Shown piece by piece: positions 35,609 through 46,726 of a stretch of 64,000 bases of DNA. Source of the DNA: Mesotaenium endlicherianum. Taxonomy: Eukaryota; Streptophyta; Zygnematophyceae; Zygnematales; Mesotaeniaceae. The notes beneath the pieces were generated by a model that ran no database searches, was not told the origin of the DNA, and saw only the letters and a program-made list of their open reading frames with translations. Numbering within the stretch: position 1 is the first letter of the stretch; every line of letters starts with the position of its first letter. Where the stretch lies: contig WELA01002985.1 of assembly GCA_009602735.1 (NCBI GenBank), positions 6,128 to 70,127 of the forward strand. Reading direction: 5' to 3'. Position numbers and translations under genes: made by a program.

Positions 35609-36766
35609 ATGCTTTACTCCAAACTACTGGTGATGCAAAAATTCATTAATACAAATGCACATTTAGGATCTCGAACTCCTTCTTCAGATTTTCAACCATA
35701 TTTGTATGGCTTTCGAAATGAAATGGCCATTATTAACTTAGAAAAGACACTTGTGTGCTTGCGAAGAGCGTGTAACGTTATTGAATCCATTATGTCTTCA
35801 GGAGCCTCTAGAGGCACAATCTCTCCCCCCCCCCCCCAAAGACAAAAATGCACATTTTCCCGAAGGGGGGGGGAAAATCAAGATTCTGCAGGGAGCCTTC
35901 GAGGGTCTCTAGATTTTTCCCCATCTTCTGCGTCCATAGGTGTAAACAGCCACTGGGGGGCAGGGCGGCCCGGAGGTCAGGTTCTACGTGGGACGCCGAT
36001 TGGCCTTCGAGCTTCCGGGAAACGCCCAAAGAGGCCCAGAGGTGACCCGGAGGCCCGAAGGCTCCTTCCCAGCTTGCGGGAAAAAACAGACTCCCCGATT
36101 TTGTCGCCTCAGACCTCCCCTTTTTTTCACCCTCCAGCTCTATATAATACCTTAGGTCGAACCAATTTTAACTTGTTTAACACAAGAGTAAAACCTCATT
36201 TATTGTTTGTGAATACTCACTCAGAATATAACTATATTATTCAACATGCAGCTATTGCCACAGGGCAAAGTTATATTAATCATAAGTGGATTGGAGGTTT
36301 ATTGACTAACTGGGCTCACATGCAACATGTGCAACAGCACTTTCAAGAGTTTTCAGCCCATTCGTTGAAAAAGAAAAAAGCCATTCGGTCGTTCGGGCCA
36401 AACGCTAGCCTAAATGATGCTGTTTTGCACAAGGAGGTGAAACGTTTAACCTCGAATTCAAGTGTTCAAGCTAATCTTTTCAAATCTCTACCACGTTTTC
36501 AAAAAATGCAAAAGTGTTTTAAAGGAATTGCTTCTCCCCACCTTCCTGATTGTATCATTATATTAAATGCTACTCACAATTCTATAGCTATCCATGAGGC
36601 TAAGCAGCTGCAAATACCAATTATTTCATTAGTCAATTCAAATATCCCTAATGCATTGCATGACATGATTACTTATCCTATTCCAGTCAATGATGATTCT
36701 GTGCAGTTTGTATATCTTTTTTGTAACTGTGTAATGAAAACCATTCTCTTTTCTAAACGCATTTGA
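35609..36766 (+). CDS. rps2: Mitochondrial ribosomal protein S2, with large in-frame GC-rich insert
   Basis: Small-subunit ribosomal protein uS2, which acts in the mitochondrial ribosome. The N-terminal part has A-H-L-G-S-R-T and N-L-E-K-T-L, both typical of S2. The C-terminal part has F-V-N-T, then S-Y-I-N-H-K-W-I-G-G-L-L-T-N-W, then P-D-C-I-I-I-L-N and P-I-I-S-L-V-N-S-N. Between them about 120 codons (roughly 35800-36165) are low-complexity Pro/Gly/Arg-rich and made of the same GC-rich words as the spacers. They keep the frame, so the product is 385 codons against about 230-270 without the insert. Starts are possible at 35609 or 35630. The insert could be translated, an odd intron, or a post-transfer change. 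Confidence 0.92.
   Translation: MLYSKLLVMQKFINTNAHLGSRTPSSDFQPYLYGFRNEMAIINLEKTLVCLRRACNVIESIMSSGASRGTISPPPPQRQKCTFSRRGGENQDSAGSLRGSLDFSPSSASIGVNSHWGAGRPGGQVLRGTPIGLRASGKRPKRPRGDPEARRLLPSLREKTDSPILSPQTSPFFHPPALYNTLGRTNFNLFNTRVKPHLLFVNTHSEYNYIIQHAAIATGQSYINHKWIGGLLTNWAHMQHVQQHFQEFSAHSLKKKKAIRSFGPNASLNDAVLHKEVKRLTSNSSVQANLFKSLPRFQKMQKCFKGIASPHLPDCIIILNATHNSIAIHEAKQLQIPIISLVNSNIPNALHDMITYPIPVNDDSVQFVYLFCNCVMKTILFSKRI
35800..36165 (+). repeat. Organelle-spacer-type insert inside rps2
   Basis: GC-rich against AT-rich flanks. It includes CCCCCCCCC runs, AAATGCACATTTTCCCGAAG (a variant of the spacer word ATGTACATTTTCCCGAAG) and CCCGGAGG words. No stop occurs in the rps2 frame. Confidence 0.75.
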
Positions 36767-37000
36767 CAGACGTTACAAATGTTTTGACATCTTGCCGGCT
36801 TGGCCCGAAAAATGTACATCCCCCCGCCCTCCCCCCCACAATATAGATTAAGAGGTGCCCTTTGGGCGGCAGCCGGCATAGGGCGGGGGGGGGCGGAGGG
36901 GCTCTAGATCCCCCTGGCCGCTAGCTTCAATATGACCTACATAGAGAAAAAAGGCCTTGCCCAAAGGGCCCTCCACAAACCTAGCCCAAAATGGTATTAA
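36767..37000. repeat. rps2-ccmB spacer with a hairpin unit
   Basis: Contains AAAAATGTACATCCCC and a hairpin-type unit (CCCCCCACAATATAGATTAA, then GAGGTGCCC, near 36832-36865) also present at 56993-57025. Confidence 0.75.
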
Positions 37001-37639
37001 ATGATGGTCACTCAGATGGTTAAATTCTGTTTCCATGAGATTAGATTAAATCTATCTTCGCTTGCTATTACTTTTACTTTATTTTTATTGTATATTATCA
37101 CAATTCCCTTATTAATCGGCTTTTCTCAAGAGCTTTTATATCATTTTCATCTGGCAATTATTTGGATATGCATTCTGTTCGCTTTTCTTCCTGAACGCTT
37201 TTTGCAAAGTGATTTCGAAGATGGAACACTTGAACTGTACTTTTTAAGCAATTCCCATTTACAACCGATTCTAATTTCTAAATTATTAAGTTACTGGTGT
37301 GTCAAAATAGGTGGCATTGTGTGTACTTTTCCTCTCCTCCAATTGTTGTACCATTTTGAGCCATCTCACTTGATATCCATAACTCTTGTTTTAGGGAGTT
37401 TAGCATTTGCACTTATTTGTGCTATTCATTCATGTCTGACTCTAGGACTAAAGTCAAATACTTGGAACAATATACACCATTTAACTACCTTGCCGACACT
37501 TATGCCTTTAATTATGCTATGTACTTATGCTCAAAGCGAGTCACGAAGCGTTATAGTCTTAATTGGATATTTGGGCTTGCTTTTTTGGATTTATTTAGTG
37601 TTTGTATCGACCACTTTACAGAAAGTTCTAAGCAACTAG
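37001..37639 (+). CDS. ccmB: CcmB, heme-exporter membrane subunit (cytochrome c maturation)
   Basis: Membrane subunit of the CcmAB ABC transporter of cytochrome c maturation system I in the inner mitochondrial membrane. 212 codons, close to the usual 206-220. Family hallmarks: L-F-A-F-L-P-E-R-F-L-Q-S-D-F-E-D-G-T-L-E near residues 60-80, then L-L-S-Y-W, C-T-F-P-L-L-Q-L-L-Y near 110, and I-H-S-C-L-T-L-G near 147. About six hydrophobic segments are visible. The first two Met (37001 and the third codon) are alternatives and M-V-K-F at 37016 is also plausible. The frame is uninterrupted. It follows rps2 on the same strand after 234 bp. Confidence 0.95.
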   Translation: MMVTQMVKFCFHEIRLNLSSLAITFTLFLLYIITIPLLIGFSQELLYHFHLAIIWICILFAFLPERFLQSDFEDGTLELYFLSNSHLQPILISKLLSYWCVKIGGIVCTFPLLQLLYHFEPSHLISITLVLGSLAFALICAIHSCLTLGLKSNTWNNIHHLTTLPTLMPLIMLCTYAQSESRSVIVLIGYLGLLFWIYLVFVSTTLQKVLSN

Positions 37640-39430
37640 TTTGCATCTATCACATAAAAGCTGGTTTCCCCGAAATCTAGAGCCTTAGAGCCCAAAGGGC
37701 AGGGCAAAGCCTAAGGCTAAGCAAATGTACATTTTTCGCCCCAATGTTCTTGGGGGGGATCTAGATGGTTCCCGAAAATGTCTATTTTTTCCCCCCCCCC
37801 TTCGGGATGTACATTTTCCCCCTTCCGCCCCCCAAATTTTTGTCTCTTTCCAGAATATCGTAGGGGGGCGCGAGCAAAAAAGCTGGTGGATCTCTTTTGA
37901 TAGTCAAAGCGGGACTCGGTAAAAAATTTTGATCATAGGAGAACCTGGGAGAGGGAGGGTCAAAATCTAGAGGGGGGGGGACAAAGTCAAGATCTTAGGA
38001 GAAGCCTTATAAACAAGATGTACATTTTTTTCTAGATTTTTGGCCCCCCAACAAAAATGTCTAGATTTTGGTTCCCCCGACATCCCTTTGAGCCCGCATA
38101 GAACAGAAGGTGGGGGCAACAAAATTTTGATCATAGGAGAACAAAATCTAGATGAGCCCCCCCCCGAAGTGTACATTTTTTCCCCCGACATCTAGATTTT
38201 GTGTTTTTTTACCCGGAATCTAGAGCCTTAGGCCAAGGCTAAGGCTTCTCGGAGGTCCGGGGATCTATTATAGGAGACAAAAATGTACATCATCCCCCCC
38301 CGGATAGGGCCAAGGTGCCCCCCGAAGGGGGGCAGGGTAGGGCGGGGGGGATGCCCTTTGGGGCTCTAGATTTGGGGGCACAAATTAGATCATAGGCTCC
38401 TCCACTTTTGCCCTATGCGGGCCGAAAGACAAAAAATATATTGTCGGGGCCCCCCTTACTTTTGCCCTATGCGGGGAGAAGTGGGGGGGAGGGCCAAAAA
38501 ATGTACATTATTTGGCTTATGCAGGGAAAGAAATGGTATTGTGGGGAGAGAACAAAATATAGAGGGCATTCTAAAATATCGATCATCCCCCCGGCCCTCT
38601 GCGGGTCCCTGCGGGAAAAACAATAGAAATGAAAAGGTTTTTCCCGTAGGGCCGGCATAGGGCCGGGGAAATGTACCATTTTGTCTGCCCTCCCTCCGAC
38701 AATATTCTATCAAAGGTTTTCTACCCAAAGGGGGCATAGGGCTGGGAAATAGACATTTCAGGGGGGCGGCGGGGATTTTATCGTGCCCCCCTTCGGGGGG
38801 CAGCCCGGGGGACCCTCCGGGAAAATGTACATCCCGAAGGGGTTCTCCGGGAAACAATATACATGGTTTTCTGCGTGGGGGGGGGAAGCCTTAGCCTTTG
38901 GCGTCCGGCTCTAGATTTTGTTCCGGAGAGAAGTCTTAGAGCCCAAAGAGAAAATATTGGCTTCTTCTGCCCTTTNTTGCCGAATGCCCTTTGGATTTTG
39001 CCGAATGCCCTTTAGGTTTTGACCCAAAAGGGCAGAAGAAGCCAATATTTTGTTCTCCTCTCGCCGGACGCCCAGGGTAGGGACAAAATACAGATTCTCC
39101 CTCTGGCTTTTTCGGCCTCTTTACGGATTTGTTTGTCGGTCACTGCTTCCCCGTTCCCGGCAACACATCCCCCCCCACCTCTTAATCTATATNGCCCGAA
39201 GGGCAAAAAGGCCTTGCCCTTCGGGCCCTCCGGGAAGCCTTAGCCTTGGCCACCCCCCACCACAAAATGTCTATTTTGCCCTTTGGGCAGGGCTGCTCTC
39301 TAGATTTTGCTTTTCCCCTATGACATGACCTCGATTTCGGGGGAAACAGACATTTCGTTCTCAGGGGGTGTCGGACATAGAACAAAATCTTTTGCCCCCC
39401 CCCGGGGGACCATTTTGTATTCTCCAAAGG
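37640..39430. repeat. Palindromic GC-rich spacer, no genes
   Basis: A dense mosaic of ATGTACAT (at least seven copies), ATCTAGAT, CCCGAAGGGG and GCCTTAG words, and GGATCATAGGAGAA. It holds Ns at 38976 and 39193 and a perfect 25-bp inverted repeat (38951-38975 with 39027-39051). Confidence 0.8.
38951..39051. repeat. Perfect 25-bp inverted repeat around an N
   Basis: Arm 38951-38975 begins AAAATATTGGCTTC and arm 39027-39051 is its exact reverse complement. The loop holds two near-identical TTGCCGAATGCCCTTT copies and the N at 38976, so the join may itself be due to the hairpin. Confidence 0.85.
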
Positions 39431-39431
39431 N

Positions 39432-39885
39432 GGGGCCTTTGGTCCGCTTGAAAGTGTGCACAACTGAGGCTGGGCACATTTGTAGCGCGAGCTATCTAAA
39501 TAATCATATGATATCGCAGCTGTGTCAGCAGAGCTCTGCTAATTACTCTATATATCATACTCGTAACTGCATTTTATTTAGCTCTTGATTGACTTCGCCA
39601 GTATAAGTGGATGGTGCACAGATTCGACTTGGCCTGTTACACACGTAGCCTGACAAGCTGACACGTGTACGTACAACTGGGCAATGCACCCATGTCCACC
39701 TCGAAGCCCATAGAACGTACAGTCACCAGGAGCCACCTGAGTAAACTTTCATGATAGACAGGCACGGTCCTTAGTTTACAGCTATGTGGCGCTACAGCAG
39801 TATGTACGGTTCTATGGACATTGATAACGTTAATGAGTGATGGGGACCAGCTCGTTCAAGAGAACGCAGGCTCCAGCTGGCGCTG
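39432..39885. other. 3' flank of the Nudix gene
   Basis: Nuclear-type sequence from shortly after the N at 39431. No separate gene was recognised; it probably includes the 3' UTR of the minus-strand gene. Confidence 0.5.
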
Positions 39886-42800
39886 CTAGCTCATGACTTC
39901 CAGGAAGCGCAGCTTGTGCGACACCATGGTGCTGTCGTCGACAAAGGAGAATTCTCCATGTAGCATTCGGCCTGCACATGCAAGTGCGAGCGAGATGAAG
40001 GTAGGTGCTATAGCGCGACCATGTGACACTGACAATTATGGACATGGATGCTGGGTTGGACAGACAGAGCAGGATATACAGACAGCTAGAGCTTGATGTG
40101 CAGACGGCTAGATAAAGTATGCTCCAGGCTTATCATATCTATACATTGCGCCGCACTGCGCTCTCACTCACCCTTCAAAAATTCCGGGAGCCATAAGTAG
40201 TCATCTGCCCACATCTCCTCTGCAGCATCATGCACAAACATGCCAGTGGTCGCGATGATTATAAGGAGGATAGAAGTGAGTAAGCTAGGTTGTCGAGCAC
40301 TCGCTCACATATACATGAGACAATAAGCCGCGTATTCATGGCTGCCTTAGTCTACTTCCATACAGCATGTACATCAATAATCACTGAAAAACCACTCGGA
40401 AGTATTTTCATGCGGACATCATCGGCACCAGTGGCGACCCAGAATTTGCAGCCATCTTATGCGCGTAGCCAGAGAAAGGGCTCGCTTTATACAAGCACTA
40501 CCTCTCACGTCATACGATCCGCATCATGCATCCACCAGCTCTATGTATATCACCCCAGCTGGATGAAGACCAGCAGTGTGAGAGAGCCCGGGCTGTAACA
40601 AGAAAGACGCAAAGTTGGTGATTAAGACTACGAGCCAAGTCGAGCAGTATATTGCATATATCAAAGTAGCCCACTGGGGTATCTGGTATCTGAATGTAGT
40701 CTCTATTCCTAACCGTGAGAACAGTGCAACCTGAGATCAGATCGTTGACGAGGAAACATCAGAAGTCCTCATGAGGATGTGGCAGTCTGGCTTGCACACA
40801 CAGCAGATGGATGTCGCTTTCCATAGATAATAGAATCAGCTACGTTGACAAGATGTACACATGCTGACATAAGATTCACTGCGAGCTTCTATACACAGTT
40901 TGTCAGAGGAGTTCCAAACTGCGGCTAACTTGAGCATACTCTTGTTGCACTTGGCAGGTTCGAGCCAAGACCGGAGGATTTCAATTTTTTATTGCGAAGT
41001 CTGTCCACCACAAAGCAATACAACTGCAGCAGGTGCTGCGTTAGGGGATAATCAGCAAGGTGAAGTTGCGGGTGGGAAGCATGAGCGCACCATAGGGGAT
41101 GTCAGTGACGTCGAACCACTTGGGCGCCATTTCTGAAGTCTCGTAAGGCTCCCCTTCGTACTGTGAGACGTGATAAGTGTGCACCTGCAGAGGGTCCGTA
41201 TATACAGCACAAGTGCAAACTATTGCTCTCTTTTCACACATGAGCTTCTACAGTCGCTTGGTCCCTGAACTCCGGGCTTGCCTTTGTCCCAGCAACAGCC
41301 CCCCTTCTCCCCTTCCCCCTCTCCCCCTCTCCCCCCCTGGGGAACCAGCTTTCCCTCTGCTGGCCACGTTAAGGCCTAGTGCATGTTGTCCTTCTGGTGA
41401 GCTAAAGAGAATCTACAGGCCTAGTCAAAGGAGGCATCTTCTGTCGAATGGAGCGAGTATGGGGCCTCTTCATGGTTAGACCAGTAGCAGTTTCCTTAAG
41501 CAACCTGCCAGCTAATCAGGACTGGACTTCTCCAAAGCCTTCTTACGTCCATCTCGCTCCATCTCCCGCTACTAACTCCTGCTAGCAAGCGCATGTCTCG
41601 CCCACAAGAATTCCCGAATCTGGCATAAAGGCAAAGATTACACAGACTGGCACAGCTCTGGCATGTGCGAAGTCACATAGAACTGCGTACATATCAACTA
41701 TTATTTTGCAAAATGCACCTGATATGAACGATCTCATCCTTATGGACGACAGGATATGGATTAGTTGTCACAGCACGCCGCTCTACCTGCTGCATTGACG
41801 TCCCTGCAGGCGAGTTGCTTACCTCACAACTGTGTGACAAGCAGATAATGTGGACGTTGGGAGTTACCTCCCAAGGCTGGGGCTTGTTGTCAAAGTGAAA
41901 GGTGAGAATTGCGCGCTTCTCCAGGCTCAGGGCACGCAGTCCACATTCCTCCTCCAACTGCGAGGCAGCAACAACACTTGAGAATGTTAGCTCTACGAAC
42001 ACTAAGTCATGGACTCACTTAAATGCGCAAGTAACTTGCTTGCATACACATGCAGACAGACACTTATGTGTAAGTGACTGGAACACTTACAGAAGACACA
42101 TCACATTGCAACTCATGCGAATCCACAACAAGAAACGGGTTAGCTTGTATGATTCAGAAGATACTCGACAGAAATCAAGAGTTTGTAGAGAAAGAATGCA
42201 AGATAGAATCTTCACCACCTTTGTTATTAACGTTTGCCATAGTTGCAACTTGGTATTCTGCTAATACCTAGAAATATTTTGTTTCACTTGACACATATAT
42301 CATTTCTTTGTAAAATATACAGTATGACCTCATTCGTGTCACCGAAAGAAGCAGGCAAATGAAAAAAAGGAGGTAATGAAGAGCATGTGACATGTGCGAC
42401 TGCATGCCCGTATGGAGTAAACATCTGTTTCAAGAGATGCTTAGATTGTACCAGAAATATCTAGAAGTAGAATGGTACCATCAATAACTACTACATTCAA
42501 CATTGACATTCCTTTTATAATGTGTAAGAGTGTAGAGGAGTGAACTGTCTGTCAACAAGAAGAGCTTGCAACATGAGCAACAGACTCAAATAAATGCATT
42601 CCCTTCATTTAGTCTTCTTTACGCATTATTTCAACTGAACATAATTACCTCGCGGATAGCAGCTTCTTCAATGGTCTCTCCAGCCTCAACCTTGCCGCCA
42701 AAGCCAAAGTAATGACCTGTGCCAAAGCTGGAAAAAAAAGGCCCAATGCAAGTATCACCAGAGCTTAACTAGGTTCATCTAGGCTTGACCTTTTTTCAAG

Positions 42801-43455
42801 AGGGCAGAATAGATTGCGTCGCGCAATATCTTGCTATTGCCTGCTTAACATATATCCACTCTGACACCCAAATGCATGCTTTAATCTTCCTTTAGATGCT
42901 CCGGCTAGAGAATAAGCTGCCGTCTGGAGGCACTTACCCACGTTTCTTGCGGCCAAGTAATATTTGATCCTTCCTCTGCACAATAGCTAGCGTGAACAGC
43001 TTCACTCCCACATTAACTGTTGTCAATTTCCGTTTCTCTGGAGGATTAGATATGCCTACTTGCGGCTCAGGGAGTTGCCACGGATTTGACTCTTGAAAAA
43101 GAGGCTCAGCGCCCATGATGTTCTCAAATTTGTCTGCGTTTGCGTTTCTATCTCCTCTGCGGCCAAGGCAAACAACCTTCCGCTCTTCCAAGGTTAAACG
43201 TTCTGGAATAATCTGGCCCCTACGGGTGACATCCTTGATGCTGATGTATTTGATTGCCCTCACCTCATACGTTCTACGAGGAGGGATTCCCTTGTACTGT
43301 GACTCGCAGATACCTTTTTGGTTTGTGAACTTTGAAAGATATAGTAGATTGACGCATAATTTTCGAGACAAGCTTTCGCAAGAGTTCATCGGAAAACGAG
43401 TTCCATTCTGAATGGCGTGAGCCTCTGATGATGAATGTAGCAATAAATAGTTCAT
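39886..43455 (-). CDS. NUDT1: MTH1/NUDT1-like Nudix hydrolase, six exons
   Basis: Probable oxidised purine nucleoside triphosphatase that cleans 8-oxo-dGTP-type nucleotides. Exons (minus strand): up to 43455-42938, 42727-42649, 41957-41823, 41184-41091, 40219-40172, 39971-39886. All introns begin GT and end AG, and phases agree. The Nudix box G-x5-E-x7-R-E-L-x-E-E-x-G-L is complete across exons 2-3. K-K-R-G-F-G-x-G, M-W-A-D-D-Y-L-W (exon 5) and H-G-E-F-S-F (exon 6) match human MTH1 order. MTH1 Asn33 is replaced by Phe (H-Y-F-G-F-G-G-K), while both purine-contacting Asp (W-A-D-D) remain. The ATG at 43116 gives 206 residues; the one at 43455 gives 319 with a long, possibly organelle-targeting N-terminus. 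Human MTH1 has 156. Confidence 0.93.
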
Positions 43456-44603
43456 TCGTATTTTCCCGCCAGTATAGCTTCGTTCCCCTATTCTCCAATT
43501 TAAAATCCCGGGCTAGCTTTTCCTAGTGCACAAAATCTTTGCCCGGCCCTTCTTCAGCGATCGATTACCTCACTTCAGCCTTCAGCTTGCTTCAGCTGCA
43601 TGGCTTCAGAACTCGAGTGCTCATCGCTCATGCTCGTTTGTGCTCGTTGCATGCTCTACATAGGTCGCGCGGTCAATGCGGAACGGGGTCAACATTCATA
43701 AAATTCTATGAGAATGATTGCAAAAGAACCATTTTATCAGGATATCAGCCTATAACCTTGACTACCACTTATATATAGAGGACGATACCAGGCACGCCGC
43801 ACTACCCGCTGCTGCTGCTCTGCCTCGAGAATGTACTTTTCAGGCAATTTCAGGTATATATGACGTGATTTGACAGTCGTGGAATACCTCTTATTAGACG
43901 GCCGGCCAACTAACCTCGACCACCTGCAGGCTGCGACCTCCATCGACCACCCTCGAGCTGGCCTCGACCACCCTCGACGGTCCTCAACGCTGGGGACGCA
44001 GAAGTTACCAGCACAAGCAGCACCAGCCTGTGGTCGACACTCGTTCTGCATATGATGCTTGCCTGCCACTTGTGAGTTCAAACTTCTGATGGGTCCCGAC
44101 CGTGACATTATGGACTGCTAGACTGTGCATCGAGCAGAAACTTAATGCTCGATTGTTTCATGATACCACTTGTAAGTTCCAGAATCCGGCTGTCCTGCGT
44201 GATGATTAAGGCTGCTTTGTTGAGCTTCATGCAAATCGGCTTAGTGTATCTCGGTGCTGGCTGCTGCCTTTTGTGTTGTTTACCCAGAAGTGGCTTAGCC
44301 ATGTCACTTGGTGTGTTGGGTGCGACACCCAGAGGTGCTCTTTGTTGCCGGACCCACACATAGGTTGCAGTTTTGGGGTTTCTTGGAAGCTCATCTAGAT
44401 ACGAAGTGGTCATATCCAGCAAAGTGCGTGCAGTGAGCTCTCTTGACGACACGAGTACTCTAGGAGCTCTATCTCTCAAGTAGCTTTCACAGAGCTCTAT
44501 ACATCAAGTCAGCCTCGTGACGGATATAATTAGTCTTAGTAGCTATATATATTAGCCTTCAGTAATCGCAAAAGAGCTCCACCTTACGCGCTTCAGTATC
44601 TCA
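43456..44603. other. Intergenic region between divergent genes
   Basis: It separates the minus-strand Nudix gene and a plus-strand coiled-coil gene, so it probably holds both promoters. A CTCGACCACC-type short repeat occurs several times at about 43915-43985. There is no convincing coding region. Confidence 0.5.
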
Positions 44604-45315
44604 ATGTCTCTCAAAATAAAGGCTGTTGTAGAAAATTTTGTGAAACAACTGCAAGAGGCCATGGAGTCTGACGTCCAGGATCGCCAGATGAAAGAGAGAG
44701 AAACCCGTACTTATCTGGAAGAAAGGGAAAGAGAAGTTGCTGAAAGAGAAGCAGCATGGAAGGCTGAACTTTCCAGACGAGAGGTGAATTTTGCAAGCTA
44801 TTAAGATTGTTGTATCACACACATATTGTGGACTTCAGTGAGCACTAGCATTTAGTTAGCATATGCATATGGGTGCTAGCTTCGTGATACTTCATTTAAA
44901 AGGGCTCTGATGCTACCAGAAGGTTAAAGATGAATATATAAGACTAGTGTCTCTTACATGTGTCCCTGCTACACATTGGTTGAGCAGGCAGAGATAGTAA
45001 AACAAGAAGCACGGTTGAAGACAGAGAGAGAAAACCTGGAGAAAGAGAAGCGTATGCTGATGGGAACAGCTTCTAATCAGGACAACCTGGTATGTTTTCA
45101 TCACCAGTAGCTGTTGACTGCTGCAGCTTTTAGTATGTATATATCTGGCTCTTTAGGATAGTTCAGGTCTGCTTTGGCTACAGGCTCAGTTGCTTCTTTT
45201 TGAAAATAATACTGTCGAGCTTTTCTATTGGTGCTTCCTACAGGATGGAGCATTGGAGATTACTGTGAGTGGGGAGAAGTACAGATGTTTACGTTTCTCA
45301 AAAGCAAAGAAGTGA
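44604..45315 (+). CDS. Coiled-coil protein, first exons (unknown function)
   Basis: Exon 1 (44604-44783) starts M-S-L-K-I-K-A-V-V-E and becomes a highly charged coiled coil (R-E-R-E-V-A-E-R-E-A-A-W-K). Exon 2 (44988-45089) continues it in phase 0 (K-Q-E-A-R-L-K-T-E-R-E). Both have good sites (GAGCAG acceptor, GTATGT donor). Exon 3 begins at 45244 after TTCCTACAG and reads L-E-I-T-V-S-G-E-K-Y-R-C-L-R, which resembles the first strands of a BTB/T1 (K-tetra) domain. The frame then ends at 45315 unless exon 3 is spliced earlier, for example at ACT/GTGAGT (45267). The rest of the gene is unclear, and the BTB link is a guess. Confidence 0.55.
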
Positions 45316-46127
45316 GACTGGAGCCAGGGAGGGTGGTCACATGTTTTTCTCCTACTACAGGGAACACTGGGCTGGAGGAGTGACGCTGGATCTTCTCAGT
45401 CTACATTGTCTTTCAGCAGGGTCTGCAAGACAATACATAGCTGTTCGCAGGCTAGTTAGCTTTGTAGGGGTGAGTTGCACACCCTTGAGGATTAAGGTAT
45501 AAATTTGGGAGGGTATGATGCTCTGCAGAGCTGGTGGTAAAAGTTGGGGTAGTGGTATAAGGTATACGGTAATTGCAGGTTGCGGTAGATACAATGAAGG
45601 TATGAAATGCACAGGTACGAGGAGATTGTGGCGATGTAGTAAGGGAGCTTCATAAAGGGCACGTTTGGTTTTGAAGTGTGAGCACTCGGTTGCTATTCGC
45701 TTCACGTGGGTTGGAAAATAGTTGGTGTGATCCTTCTTCAAACGATCAGAGTGTTCGTGAGTGAGAAGGGGAACAATCAGGACGTAGTGAAGCTGGGTGA
45801 CTACGAGCTACGATGGTTATTGTCTTCATGATGTCCTAGAACTGTACACGCAGGGAAGGCATGAAGGGCCCTAAGCCTGTGACGTGCGTAGTACTGTCAT
45901 AGAAAGGCGGTCGACTCTGCAATTCATCCAAGGAAGGACGGCCCTTTATGACATGGCACACCATCAGTAAGTTGACTTGTGAGTAAGCATGCATTCTAGC
46001 CTAAGAAGCCTCATCACTTGAGAATAATGAACTTTGTGTATCTTGCCTTTCTCTCTTGGACTTGGCCTGGTATTATTGAACTAAATATTGAGGTCTGGTA
46101 GGTTCTGGCCACCAGAATTGTGTTGGA

Positions 46128-46232
46128 ACTTAATGTGTAGCGGTCTGTCGTTCGTCAAAAGGACTTAATGTGTAGCTGTCTGTCGTTCGTCAAAAGGACT
46201 TAATGTGTAGCTGTCTGTCGTGCGTCAAAAGG
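46128..46232. repeat. Three tandem copies of a 35-bp unit
   Basis: Unit begins ACTTAATGTGTAGC and ends CGTCAAAAGG. Copies differ at two positions. The last is followed by TAAGCC, so each unit end could act as a GGTAAG donor only in the third copy. Confidence 0.9.
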
Positions 46233-46326
46233 TAAGCCCGATATGTTCTTCAGTCTTGTCTTGTTATCGCCATGCGTGCATTTTCGTTACCTGCCTTCAA
46301 CCCTTTTCTGCACATCCTGTTAAGCC

Positions 46327-46599
46327 ATGCGTGCTGCACTATATAAGCATATTTTACTGTTAAGTCTGGTGGCCTACTGTGGTATGAGCACATTGTCTGA
46401 GTCGCTGGTGTGCGTCATTAAGATCCACATTTATAAAGTCTACTTGAACAGCTACCGTAAGTCCCTTGCCAAATTTTTTGGGTGCAAGATGCGTAGGAAG
46501 TGTACTTTTGAGGAGCCCAATGAGGATAATTTGCGAGGTTTATCTTGTGAGGAGTTAAATTTCAGCAGGTTTCACCGCCTTCCTTTCGCTTTGCGGTAG
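46327..46599 (+). CDS. Unrecognised frame of 90 codons
   Basis: Starts with a hydrophobic stretch (H-I-L-L-L-S-L-V-A-Y-C-G) and continues Lys/Glu-rich (K-C-T-F-E-E-P-N-E-D-N-L-R-G-L). It could be an exon of the coiled-coil gene or chance. No family recognised. Confidence 0.2.
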   Translation: MRAALYKHILLLSLVAYCGMSTLSESLVCVIKIHIYKVYLNSYRKSLAKFFGCKMRRKCTFEEPNEDNLRGLSCEELNFSRFHRLPFALR

Positions 46600-46726
46600 G
46601 TAGTTGGTAGATAAGCAGGCTTATGAAATGGGATCATCTATTTCTTGAAGGGTATCAAGCTTTCCAGCTAGGAAGTCTTTTAATTGGTCGCCCTAATGGT
46701 AATTGGCACTTGTTTATTGGGTTCAG

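Larger units (their letters stand above)
33379..39430. other. Mitochondrion-derived block A (NUMT or joined organelle contig)
   Basis: Carries tRNA-Arg, tRNA-Phe, rps2 and ccmB with AT-rich coding regions, separated by very GC-rich spacers full of short palindromes. Composition and content are unlike the DNA on either side. Single Ns sit at both edges (33378, 39431) and inside (38976, 39193). Intact rps2 and ccmB frames mean either a recent transfer to the nucleus or organelle contigs placed here by scaffolding. Mitochondrial rather than plastid origin follows from ccm genes and the rps2 type. The stretch 37680-39430 holds only spacer repeats. Confidence 0.85.

Noticed and set aside
33379-39430. 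Bacterial contamination or plastid origin of block A
   Set aside because: rps2 and ccmB are of the plant mitochondrial type, tRNA genes lack encoded CCA, and ccm genes are not plastid genes.
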